Assembly: GCA_022710205.1 (NCBI GenBank)
Contig: JAKLHJ010000007.1
Span: 1 to 19,715 of the forward strand
Reading direction: 5' to 3'
Source: Patescibacteria group bacterium
Lineage (GTDB): Bacteria; Patescibacteriota; Minisyncoccia; Phycocordibacterales; UBA12445
DNA length: 19,715 nt
Part shown: positions 14,613 through 19,715 of the stretch, piece by piece
Layout: the number at the start of each line of letters is the position of its first letter
Position numbering within the stretch: position 1 is the first letter of the stretch
Translations under genes and position numbers: made by a program
Notes under the pieces: model-generated
What the model was told of the DNA's origin: nothing
The model's database searches: none
The model's input: only the letters and a program-made list of their open reading frames with translations

Positions 14613-15581
14613 ATGAAAGACGAACAACACAAAAAAACTACGCCAAAAGATTTTTTCCTAAACCTTGGGGCGATAGTCGCAATATATGTGAGCGTCATCA
14701 GCTTTATCAATCTGCTTTTAACGACACTGGACAATCTCCTGCCGGACGTAGCTACCGGCTATTACAATACTTACGAATCAATGCGATGGGCTGTGGCGTA
14801 TCTTGTGATCGCCTTCCCGGTATTTTTGATTCTCTCCAAAATCCTGAACAAAGATATAAAAAATAGTCCCGAGAAAGAAAATCTTGGAGTCAGAAAGTGG
14901 CTCACATATCTCACCCTCTTCGTAACCGGGATTGCAATGACCGTGGACCTAATCTGGCTCATAAACAGCTTCCTGTCCGGCGAGATAACGCTCAGATTCT
15001 CTCTTAAGGCTCTCGTAATTCTTGTAACATCACTTCTTGTTTTTGGCTACTACATTTCAAAAGTTCGCGGCCTGCCTGCGCAGGCAGGAGAGGGAGCCAA
15101 ATACGAAAAATGTTACAAATGGACATCTGTCGCACTGGTTGTCGCAGCGATTTCTTTCGGATTTTATGTAATGGGATCTCCTTTTACACAAAGGCTTAGA
15201 AATATAGACGAAAAGAAAGTGGGCGATCTGCAGAACATCCAGTATCAGATAATAAGCTACTGGCAGCAAAAAGAATTTTTACCGGAAAAACTTTCCGATC
15301 TTGAAGCCATCTTAGGGTTCGTCGTTCCAAAAGATACAGACAAGAACGTGGACTATACCTACACAATCACCGGTGCTACGTCATTCAATCTTTGTGCAAA
15401 CTTTAATCTGGAAAATGAATACAAAAACGGCAGCCCTGAAACATCCGCTAAGTATCCGGATGTGGGAGGCAAAAACGAGACATGGGCCCACCAACAAGGA
15501 GATTATTGCTACGAGAGAACAATTGACCCGACTCTATACTCCACATCTCCAAAAGTTACGCCTGTAAAAATAATTCAGTAA
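14613..15581 (+). CDS. DUF5671 membrane protein with a pseudopilin-like extracytoplasmic tail
   Basis: The product is 322 aa. Residues 1 to about 150 contain four hydrophobic helices (about 18-38, 57-78, 95-119, 132-148) fitting the DUF5671 family of membrane proteins. After a loop carrying LPAQAGEG, a fifth helix (about 170-189) leads into a soluble tail. The tail (DEKKVGDLQNIQYQIISYWQ, LPEKLSDLE, YTYTITGATSFNLCANF) resembles the globular part of type IV pilin-like or pseudopilin proteins seen in Parcubacteria. The tail has two Cys residues (in NLCANF and DYCYER) that could form a disulfide. The LPAQAG part is encoded by a perfect 18-bp palindrome at 15071-15088. The gene is monocistronic with its own promoter and terminator. 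No molecular function is known. Confidence 0.8.
   Translation: MKDEQHKKTTPKDFFLNLGAIVAIYVSVISFINLLLTTLDNLLPDVATGYYNTYESMRWAVAYLVIAFPVFLILSKILNKDIKNSPEKENLGVRKWLTYLTLFVTGIAMTVDLIWLINSFLSGEITLRFSLKALVILVTSLLVFGYYISKVRGLPAQAGEGAKYEKCYKWTSVALVVAAISFGFYVMGSPFTQRLRNIDEKKVGDLQNIQYQIISYWQQKEFLPEKLSDLEAILGFVVPKDTDKNVDYTYTITGATSFNLCANFNLENEYKNGSPETSAKYPDVGGKNETWAHQQGDYCYERTIDPTLYSTSPKVTPVKIIQ
15071..15088. repeat. Perfect 18-bp palindrome inside the DUF5671 gene
   Basis: CCTGCCTGCGCAGGCAGG is identical to its own reverse complement. It lies in frame and encodes part of LPAQAG in a cytoplasmic loop between membrane helices. A related imperfect copy is in the ATPase gene at 7957-7976. Confidence 0.75.
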
Positions 15582-15593
15582 AAAGCAAAACAA

Positions 15594-15616
15594 AAAAGCC
15601 CCACATCGGGGCTTTT
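15594..15616. terminator. Bidirectional rho-independent terminator
   Basis: AAAAGCCCC (15594-15602) pairs with GGGGCTTTT (15608-15616) around the loop ACATC, with A/T runs on both sides. It serves the + strand DUF5671 gene (stop at 15581) and the - strand receiver gene (stop at 15637). Confidence 0.9.
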
Positions 15617-15636
15617 ATTTTTGCTTAAAGAAATAT

Positions 15637-16023
15637 CTACTTGGCGTTGTCTTTGATTATATTCCCCAACTGTTCCAAACCGGACTCTGACTTTATATAA
15701 TACTCAGACACCCCCAATTTTTCCGCGCAAATCCGATCCTCTTCCCTATCGCTTGAGGTTATAATAACAACTTTAATGTTCTGTGTCTTTGGGTCTTCTC
15801 TAAGTATTTTCAAAAACTCCAGTCCCGGCATATCCGGCATTTTTAAATCAAGAACGATAAGATCCGGCTCGTGCTGTTTGATTGCAGCAAGGCCTTCTCC
15901 GCAAGTATGCGCGGGAATTACTTCAAAGCCGTCTTTTTTTAACTTCGCGGAATAAAGAGCCAAGAGAAGACTGTCATCTTCTACAAGCAACACTGCCTTC
16001 TTTATTTTATCTTTTTCGTCCAT
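15637..16023 (-). CDS. Single-domain CheY-like response regulator receiver
   Basis: This 128-aa protein is just a receiver domain, with no output domain. The phosphorylation site set is complete: acidic pair D16/D17 in LLVEDD, phospho-acceptor D59 in LIVLDLKMPD, the switch Ser90 in IITSSD, and K111 in YYIKSE. Stand-alone receivers relay phosphate or bind a target protein. No histidine kinase is visible in the window. It is divergent from an ArsR-like regulator with 125 nt between the two starts. Both proteins begin MDEK, but the rest is unrelated. There is no SD before the ATG. Confidence 0.94.
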   Translation of the reverse strand: MDEKDKIKKAVLLVEDDSLLLALYSAKLKKDGFEVIPAHTCGEGLAAIKQHEPDLIVLDLKMPDMPGLEFLKILREDPKTQNIKVVIITSSDREEDRICAEKLGVSEYYIKSESGLEQLGNIIKDNAK

Positions 16024-16061
16024 TTTTTATTTATATATTGAAAATTTATTCAACATAAATA

Positions 16062-16067
16062 ATTATA
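16062..16067 (-). promoter_or_regulatory. -10 element for the receiver gene
   Basis: A perfect TATAAT on the minus strand (16067-16062) lies about 39 nt before the ATG at 16023. The best -35 at 17-nt spacing (TTGTGG) matches only 3 of 6 positions. Confidence 0.5.
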
Positions 16068-16113
16068 TCCCACACAAATGATGTCCACAAATACCCAAAT
16101 CCGAATAATGTTG

Positions 16114-16119
16114 TATAAT
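16114..16119 (+). promoter_or_regulatory. -10 element for the ArsR-like gene
   Basis: A perfect TATAAT (16114-16119) on the + strand lies about 29 nt before the ATG at 16149. No good -35 is visible. With the minus-strand -10 at 16062-16067 this forms a back-to-back promoter pair in the 125-nt divergent interval, where one regulator could act on both genes. Confidence 0.5.
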
Positions 16120-16148
16120 TAATTTAATATCACTAATCAATAAACAAC

Positions 16149-16448
16149 ATGGACGAAAAAATAAAAAGCGAACTGCAAACATATTTGAAAACAGACACCT
16201 TCAGCAAATCCCACAAGTTACTGCGCGTAATCTGCGGTCCGACCAGACACAAAATCATCCACATTCTCAACAGGTCCAAAAGAGGGTTAACCGAAACAGA
16301 GATTGCACACGTACTTAGTTCCTCTCTTTCAAAAATATCTCATCAAATGAAGATATTAAAAGAGCATGAGCTGATTGTTTCAAGCGGCAAAGGAAGAGAC
16401 GCCATCTATCGCCTTGCAAACCACAAGATTAAAAACTTTCTAGGCTAA
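16149..16448 (+). CDS. ArsR-like winged-helix transcription regulator
   Basis: This 99-aa protein fits an ArsR-type winged helix: GPTRHKIIHILNRSKRGLTETEIAHVLSSSLSKISHQMKIL-like order, with the recognition helix around residues 58-71 and a wing at SSGKGRDAIYRL (78-89). The usual metal-sensing Cys motif (ELCVCD type) is absent; the only Cys is at 29, so metal sensing is unlikely and the signal is unknown. ArsR-family proteins usually repress their own promoter. It is divergent from the receiver gene and ends in a strong terminator whose stem begins inside the stop codon. Confidence 0.85.
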   Translation: MDEKIKSELQTYLKTDTFSKSHKLLRVICGPTRHKIIHILNRSKRGLTETEIAHVLSSSLSKISHQMKILKEHELIVSSGKGRDAIYRLANHKIKNFLG

Positions 16449-16483
16449 AACAAAAAAGCTCCCATGCGGAGCTTTTTTGTTTT
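16447..16483. terminator. Long bidirectional terminator
   Basis: A 16-bp perfect stem (16447-16462 with 16468-16483, loop CATGC) ends in GCTTTTTTGTTTT on the + strand and has the same A/T symmetry on the minus strand. It overlaps the ArsR-like gene's TAA by two bases and ends 6 nt from the stop of the opposing gene. Confidence 0.92.
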
Positions 16484-16489
16484 AAATCA

Positions 16490-16813
16490 TTATCTTATCT
16501 CCAATTTTACTATCTCCCCATTTTCCCCTACAACAAAAGAAAACTCTCTTTCTTCCTGTATATGGCCATCTTCATAAACGACCGTGCCGGAATTGTTCAT
16601 CGGGTCAACGGAGACAGAGACAACATACCATTTTCCGCCAAGCACAGCGTCCACGGGAGAAATTTCTGCAATATTTTCTCTTAAATATGTTTCAACTGTC
16701 TGCACCTCACTTACCTCTACAGCGGGAGTGAGCGCAGGTAGCCCTAAGATAAGAAACCCGAGAACTATTGTGGCTAGAACCGCAATCAAAATTAAAATAA
16801 TTTCTTTCTTCAT
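16490..16813 (-). CDS. Small membrane-anchored extracytoplasmic protein, unknown function
   Basis: This 107-aa protein begins with a basic MKKE and one hydrophobic segment (about 5-30, IILILIAVLATIVLGFLILGLPAL). Without a lipobox Cys or a clear cleavage site, it is more likely an anchor than a lipoprotein signal. The remaining about 75 residues (ETYLRENIAEISPVDAVLGGKWYV, then a beta-rich VVSVSVDPMNNSGTVVYEDG and FSFVVGENGEIVKLEIR) would form a small outside domain. I do not recognise the family; I have the impression of similar proteins in Parcubacteria. It lies between two terminators (16447-16483 and 16836-16855), so it is probably transcribed alone, though no clear promoter is seen. Confidence 0.72.
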   Translation of the reverse strand: MKKEIILILIAVLATIVLGFLILGLPALTPAVEVSEVQTVETYLRENIAEISPVDAVLGGKWYVVSVSVDPMNNSGTVVYEDGHIQEEREFSFVVGENGEIVKLEIR

Positions 16814-16830
16814 ATGTCTATTTTAACATA

Positions 16831-16855
16831 AATAAAACCCGCCGAATGGCGGGTT
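16831..16855 (-). terminator. Rho-independent terminator of the three-gene operon
   Basis: On the minus strand AACCCGCC (16855-16848) pairs with GGCGGGTT (16843-16836) around the loop ATTC, followed by a U-rich tail (TTATTT). It follows the stop at 16874. Confidence 0.85.
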
Positions 16856-16873
16856 ATAAAGAACTACTTTGTA

Positions 16874-17179
16874 CTATTTCTTTTTATAGACTGACCCCCA
16901 CCACTTCTCCATTTCGATATCTTTCGCCCAGTTATAAAGATTGATGACTTCGATACGAGGTCCATCTTTCAACATTCTGCCCCTTAGCTTCCAAGTCCTC
17001 AAAGCGTCAAAAATAATCTTTTCATCCACTTCCAAGATCAAAGCGGCGGTCCCAAGGTCAACTTCCCGAAAGAGTGCGATGCCAAACTTTGAGAATTTCT
17101 CGCCGAGCAGTATCTCGATCGACATTTGAGCTTCAACCACTTCTTTGTTGAAGCCAGAGCCCCCGTCACTTTTCTTCAT
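16874..17179 (-). CDS. Protein of unknown function (101 aa), third gene of the coupled operon
   Basis: I do not recognise this 101-residue protein. It is soluble and predicted helical, with alternating hydrophobic stretches (AQMSIEILLGEKFSKFGIALF, GTAALILEVDEKIIFDAL), then WKLRGRMLKDGPRIEVINLYNWAKD and a basic end. A helix-turn-helix-like arrangement is conceivable but not convincing. Its ATG overlaps the upstream gene's stop by 4 nt (ATGA), which shows translational coupling. It is the last gene before the terminator at 16831-16855. Confidence 0.72.
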   Translation of the reverse strand: MKKSDGGSGFNKEVVEAQMSIEILLGEKFSKFGIALFREVDLGTAALILEVDEKIIFDALRTWKLRGRMLKDGPRIEVINLYNWAKDIEMEKWWGSVYKKK

Positions 17180-17703
17180 CTCACGTTACCGCCCTTCCTA
17201 GGTGATACCTTTTGTGAATAAATCTGAACCAATAGATTTTTCGCGGTTTCGAGAGCGTGTTTTGTAAACACACTTCTCTTACCTCTCTCAAAGATATAGA
17301 TTCCGGCCATAGCGGCAAACATTCCGTAGTGCATGCCTGCTTCGCCAATGTAAGGACTATCAAGTCTTACGACGAGATCATTGTAAAATGCTCCGATAAT
17401 CCTCCCCTTTAACAAGACATCACCACACATAGTAGATATGGGGAAATTTGGGTTAAGCGCAAAGGCATGCTCCTTCGCAAGCTTCTTCTTTTTTGATTTC
17501 ATCCTCAGCTCTACCATTCTTTCGGAATATCTTCTAATCGCATTTTCTCCAGACCTGATAACTCGAAGTGGTATCGGTCCCGTGATTACAGAATACAGTC
17601 TCTCTCCGGGACGCCGACCTTCTTCATAAAAATACCAACGCCTCCCATTCCGCTCATAATACTCGACAAACTCCCTCTTTAAGTATTTTTCCTGTTTACT
17701 CAT
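17176..17703 (-). CDS. Protein of unknown function (175 aa), second gene of the coupled operon
   Basis: I do not recognise this 175-residue protein. The N-terminal third is strongly charged and aromatic (REFVEYYERNGRRWYFYEEGRRPGE in part), followed by a very basic helix (MKSKKKKLAKEH). The C-terminal part is beta-like with small residues (CGDVLLKGRIIGAFYNDLVVRL, GMFAAMAGIYIFERG) and ends in a basic tail. Nucleic-acid binding is possible from the charge alone, not from any motif. Its ATG overlaps the upstream stop by one base (TAATG) and its own stop overlaps the next start by 4 nt. A GAGGG sequence lies upstream of the ATG as a likely SD. Confidence 0.72.
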   Translation of the reverse strand: MSKQEKYLKREFVEYYERNGRRWYFYEEGRRPGERLYSVITGPIPLRVIRSGENAIRRYSERMVELRMKSKKKKLAKEHAFALNPNFPISTMCGDVLLKGRIIGAFYNDLVVRLDSPYIGEAGMHYGMFAAMAGIYIFERGKRSVFTKHALETAKNLLVQIYSQKVSPRKGGNVR

Positions 17704-18002
17704 TATCGCACCCTCTTTCTTTTTTTATTTTCAAAGAACTCAATTCTCATATAAACTTGCCCGGTTTGCTTCTCAAGTTTCTTAACTTGGTCGTCGCTAT
17801 CTAGAATCCGATAGGCAACAACGCGGTCCAGGAAATTTTTGGTATACCTTGTGCCCATATAAACACAATGATACACATCAAGCCCCACACCAATACCTAG
17901 CGTTTTATAATTCACCACTTCAGCTTCAGAGATCTCAACGATGCGTAATTTCTTGTGCTTGCCATCGTAAACATTGAGCGTGAAAGAACCCGGCTTTTTC
18001 AT
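17703..18002 (-). CDS. Protein of unknown function (99 aa), first gene of the coupled operon
   Basis: I do not recognise this 99-residue protein. It looks like a small beta-rich fold (GSFTLNVYDGKHKKLRIVEI, GLDVYHCVYMGTRYT) with a basic C-terminus (FFENKKRKRVR). A good SD AAGGAG (18014-18009) lies 6 nt before the ATG, unlike most genes in the window. It is the first protein gene downstream of the SAM-I riboswitch (18303-18410) on the same strand, about 266 nt past the riboswitch terminator, so the operon may be SAM-regulated if nothing separates them. Confidence 0.72.
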   Translation of the reverse strand: MKKPGSFTLNVYDGKHKKLRIVEISEAEVVNYKTLGIGVGLDVYHCVYMGTRYTKNFLDRVVAYRILDSDDQVKKLEKQTGQVYMRIEFFENKKRKRVR

Positions 18003-18008
18003 ACTTTA

Positions 18009-18050
18009 CTCCTTCTCCGATTTACATCGGCGACTCGGGGGCTTTCGCCC
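18009..18050 (-). promoter_or_regulatory. Two small hairpins and SD in the leader of the unknown operon
   Basis: On the minus strand GGGC-GAAA-GCCC (18050-18039) and CCGAT-GTAA-ATCGG (18030-18017) are two adjacent hairpins with GNRA tetraloops, immediately before the AAGGAG SD (18014-18009). They may stabilise the leader or be part of a regulatory RNA. I cannot match them to a known riboswitch class. Confidence 0.45.
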
Positions 18051-18091
18051 GCTATCGTTTTGTGCCCTTCTAACCTCCTCTCCTGTTTTTA

Positions 18092-18125
18092 TGTCATTGC
18101 GAACGCGAAGCGTGCGGCAATCCAG
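18092..18125 (-). repeat. Dispersed repeat, CTGGATTGC...GCAATGACA type (copy 2)
   Basis: Read on the minus strand it begins CTGGATTGC and ends CGCAATGACA, matching both ends of the copy at 2287-2316, with a diverged CG-rich loop. It lies between the riboswitch region and the unknown operon. Confidence 0.65.
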
Positions 18126-18202
18126 ATTTAATTTTTTTTATAAAGACAAACCCCAGAAGGAAAGTTCGTATCAAATAAATACCTTGTTTTTCTTTCTACT
18201 CT

Positions 18203-18224
18203 CGGAATCCGCCTGGCGGCTCCG
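18203..18224. repeat. Near-palindromic GC-rich hairpin element
   Basis: CGGAATCCGCC T GGCGGCTCCG is an almost symmetrical hairpin (CCGCC/GGCGG core, CGGA/TCCG outer). It lies in the untranslated stretch downstream of the riboswitch terminator and is one more short palindrome of the kind scattered in this window. Confidence 0.5.
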
Positions 18225-18267
18225 TGTTCTCTTATAATAACCCCCCACGTGCAACTTCCTACGGGGC

Positions 18268-18298
18268 AAAGAAAAACCCTTCCGAAACAGAAAGAGTT
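18268..18298 (-). terminator. Riboswitch expression-platform terminator
   Basis: On the minus strand AACTCTTTC (18298-18290) pairs over all nine positions (two G-U) with GGAAGGGTT (18283-18275), followed by UUUCUUU. The left arm's UCUUUC (18295-18290) can instead pair with GAAAGA (18314-18309) at the 3' edge of the SAM aptamer, giving a plausible antiterminator. Confidence 0.7.
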
Positions 18299-18302
18299 AC
18301 GA

Positions 18303-18410
18303 CGATTATCTTTCCCTTTCGGGCTAGATTTGGCACCGTTCAAGGATAAACTCCCCGTGGTTGCCGGCGGTTCAATGGGCTAGTACCCTCCCCGCACTCT
18401 TGATAAGTTA
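18303..18410 (-). ncRNA. SAM-I (S-box) riboswitch aptamer
   Basis: The minus strand carries the S-box conserved core in order: CTTATCAAGAG (P1 and J1/2, 18407-18397), GGGGAGGG...GCCC...TTGAACC (P2 with kink-turn, 18393-18369), GGCAACC (18365-18359), GGTGCCAAATC (18337-18327), a GAAA-capped CCC/GGG P4 (18323-18314), and GAAAGATAA (18314-18306) closing P1. P2 closes by GCGG/CCGC. The pseudoknot is conserved by covariation: the P2 loop CTAG (18383-18380) pairs with CTAG (18327-18324), where the textbook pair is CUGG/CCAG. S-box RNAs bind S-adenosylmethionine and turn off downstream expression. Here a terminator follows at once, so high SAM should end transcription early. No methionine or SAM gene lies downstream; the first gene is the unknown operon starting at 18002. 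Confidence 0.9.
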
Positions 18411-18425
18411 TTTAATTGTAAGTAT

Positions 18426-18452
18426 ATTTTACACCTTGTAATTTTTTTGCAA
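18426..18452 (-). promoter_or_regulatory. Likely promoter of the riboswitch transcript
   Basis: Minus-strand TTGCAA (18452-18447, 4 of 6) and TAAAAT (18431-18426, 5 of 6) with a 15-nt spacer would start RNA near 18419, about 12 nt before P1 of the aptamer. The region is AT-rich and TATACT (18426-18421) is an alternative -10, so the exact boxes are uncertain. Confidence 0.45.
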
Positions 18453-18453
18453 A

Positions 18454-19715
18454 TTATATTTTTCTAAGAACGTTCCAAATCGCATACATAGCGTATGTAT
18501 CCAGTTCACAATAATTGAGAAGATTTTTTACTATTACGTCCTTTTCTTTTTGTGTAATATCCCCTGTCGTTATTGTATTCCAGCTTTGCGAAGCGGTGCC
18601 GCCTTCTCTTATCTCCAGATCTTTATATGAAAGCAGGGGGACAATAACGGGCAACACACACTTGATTGAACAGCTACCATAAAAATCTTTGTGAACGTAA
18701 AGCTGTTTTGAAAATACATCCATCAGATCGTATATTCGAGAATTTACATTTTCCATAAAAGAGGCCGCTTCGGGTATCCTTAATCCAATCTCTTTGTTTA
18801 TCTTTGATTCAAATTTCTTATTCCAAACAATGACCGAACCAACGAGACCTATGTGTCCTGAAAGAGTCTTGAAAAGATGCTCGCTCGGGTCATCTTTTCC
18901 GACATGTATGAATTCATAGTGCTCCGGCTCTTCATTTTGCGCGCGGACTACATGCAGAGAATATTGAAAAGGAATCTGCTGATAAGGAGAAAAGCCGCTG
19001 AATCGCGGAATCGCGCACGGATATGTCTCGTAATCCAAAAAATATAGAGGAAAAACGAGCCCCGAAAGCTCTTTCTTTATTTCCTCCTTTTTTATGAGGA
19101 CTTTGTCGTGAATGTATGAGTCTATCTGATTTCGCTGTATTTCCGAAAACTCCATATCCTCGGGAATATCTTTGATGTGAAAAATACCGCTGTCTATGAG
19201 CTCTTCTAATTTTCTTTTACTACTACCTATCCTCGCAATGTCATGGACACTATATTCAGGGACGTTTGGGTTTGCATGAGAAAAGGTTGTGCAGTGTCCG
19301 CTTCGCCCTTTCGTAATGCAACAGCAATATCCGTTCGGCTCGGTCTCTTTTGCGAGATATTCTTTCGCGGCAGCCATCTCCCCTTCTACCTGATCCTGTA
19401 ATTCATTTATCTCATCCGTAATATTATCAATCTTAAATACACCTGCTAGATCTATATCGCCCGAACGCACATATTCTTTATTTAAATGTATGAGATTTAT
19501 TTTCGCGATGTTTAACCCACACCTCCTTAGAAGATTTACCTGAAAAGCGAGATCAAAAAAGTGCACTTTCTCGTCTATCTCGTTCGAAGACTTAACTTCA
19601 TTGATTATGTATGTGCCGTGCTTAGAATCGTATTCAAGAATATCCACCGCCGCCAAGAACCCGTCTTTCTGAAATACAGGCTGAAAGATAACAGGCTTTT
19701 TGTCTTTAATATATC
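18454..19715 (-). CDS. DUF2779 protein with PD-(D/E)XK-like and DEDD-like nuclease motifs (N-terminus outside window)
   Basis: The frame is open to the right edge; 419 residues are visible. A TTG at 19656 could be taken as a start, but the coding frame clearly continues upstream (KPVIFQPVFQKDGFLAAVDI), so the protein is 5' truncated here. The N-terminal visible part has a PD-(D/E)XK pattern: D24 in AAVDIL, then E39 and K41 in NEVKSS. A Cys cluster follows (C130-C132 and C141), reminiscent of the Fe-S sites of Cas4/AddB-like nucleases. The C-terminal part fits DUF2779 (LDYETYPCAIPRFSG, PYQQIPFQYS) with DEDD-exonuclease-like D227-x-E229, VWNKKFE (near 296-302) and YCELDTYAM (D405). It is probably a DNA or RNA processing enzyme. 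It lies upstream of the riboswitch on the same strand, with no obvious terminator between. Confidence 0.85.
   Translation of the reverse strand, partial: YIKDKKPVIFQPVFQKDGFLAAVDILEYDSKHGTYIINEVKSSNEIDEKVHFFDLAFQVNLLRRCGLNIAKINLIHLNKEYVRSGDIDLAGVFKIDNITDEINELQDQVEGEMAAAKEYLAKETEPNGYCCCITKGRSGHCTTFSHANPNVPEYSVHDIARIGSSKRKLEELIDSGIFHIKDIPEDMEFSEIQRNQIDSYIHDKVLIKKEEIKKELSGLVFPLYFLDYETYPCAIPRFSGFSPYQQIPFQYSLHVVRAQNEEPEHYEFIHVGKDDPSEHLFKTLSGHIGLVGSVIVWNKKFESKINKEIGLRIPEAASFMENVNSRIYDLMDVFSKQLYVHKDFYGSCSIKCVLPVIVPLLSYKDLEIREGGTASQSWNTITTGDITQKEKDVIVKNLLNYCELDTYAMYAIWNVLRKI

Larger units (their letters stand above)
18003..18453 (-). other. 451-nt stretch without a protein gene: riboswitch and repeats
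   Basis: In minus-strand order it holds a promoter, the SAM-I aptamer, a terminator, a GC-rich palindrome, an unassigned stretch (about 18126-18200, with a GTAT/ATAC hairpin), a dispersed repeat copy, two tetraloop hairpins and the SD of the unknown operon. No open frame with a credible start is visible between the terminator and 18002. Confidence 0.7.

Noticed and set aside
18128..18343. 71-codon minus-strand frame in the riboswitch region
   Set aside because: It starts inside the SAM-I aptamer and crosses its terminator and a palindrome. Its composition is not protein-like.
19654..19656. TTG as the start of the DUF2779 protein
   Set aside because: The frame continues upstream to the window edge with good coding character that includes the strand before the catalytic Asp, so the gene is truncated rather than starting there.
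1..19715. CRISPR array, tRNA, rRNA or insertion sequence
   Set aside because: I found no regularly spaced direct repeats, no tRNA- or rRNA-like sequence and no transposase. The repeats present are short palindromes.
1..19715. Alternative genetic code (TGA as Gly)
   Set aside because: TGA ends the patatin-like, GT4 and other genes exactly at expected C-termini and is not seen inside conserved domains.

Overview
The window looks like chromosomal DNA of an ultra-small, reduced bacterium of the Patescibacteria/CPR, most likely a Parcubacteria-like lineage. This is an inference. It rests on compact gene spacing, mostly weak or absent Shine-Dalgarno sites, protein families I associate with that group (DUF5671 membrane protein, DUF4015 glycosidase-like protein, soluble T4SS-type ATPase, DUF2779 nuclease-like protein), an RsmI without its usual C-terminal domain, and many short palindromic repeats, two of them inside coding sequence. 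TGA ends several genes at the expected family C-termini (the patatin-like gene and the GT4 gene ending at 5159), so a TGA=Gly code as in Gracilibacteria/SR1 is not supported.

Layout. 1-278: 3' end of an unknown + strand gene, then a hairpin terminator. 425-1042 (-): NYN-domain nuclease, divergent from 1305-2138 (+), a patatin-like hydrolase. 2139-2412: a repeat-rich convergent junction with a bidirectional terminator. 2400-9816 (-): a five-gene operon with a consensus-like promoter at 9883-9911, read in the order soluble TraG/TraD-like ATPase, UXS-type SDR fused to half a GT-B glycosyltransferase, GT4, GtrA-GT4 fusion, GT4. It probably makes and moves a surface glycan. 9964-10851 (-): a monocistronic two-TM protein of unknown function with an ideal sigma70 promoter, a strong SD and its own terminator. 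11041-12423 (-): a previously uncalled 57-aa membrane peptide followed by a DUF4015 protein. 12553-14564 (-): rsmI and murC. 14613-15581 (+): DUF5671 membrane protein with a pseudopilin-like tail. 15637-16448: a divergent pair, CheY-like receiver (-) and ArsR-like winged helix (+). 16490-16813 (-): small membrane-anchored protein. 16874-18002 (-): three tightly coupled genes of unknown function. 18003-18453: a 451-nt stretch without a protein gene, holding a SAM-I (S-box) riboswitch with a terminator expression platform. 18454-19715 (-): DUF2779 protein with PD-(D/E)XK-like and DEDD-like motifs, truncated at the window edge.

Main points of interest. (1) A well-supported SAM-I riboswitch on the minus strand at 18303-18410, with a covarying pseudoknot (CUAG/CUAG) and a terminator/antiterminator arrangement. 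The only genes downstream are three unknown proteins, about 270 nt past the terminator. (2) A UDP-glucuronate-decarboxylase-like enzyme fused to only the acceptor half of a GT-B glycosyltransferase, next to a GtrA-GT4 fusion and a soluble conjugation-type ATPase. (3) Palindromic elements inserted in frame in two unrelated genes, plus several intergenic repeat families.
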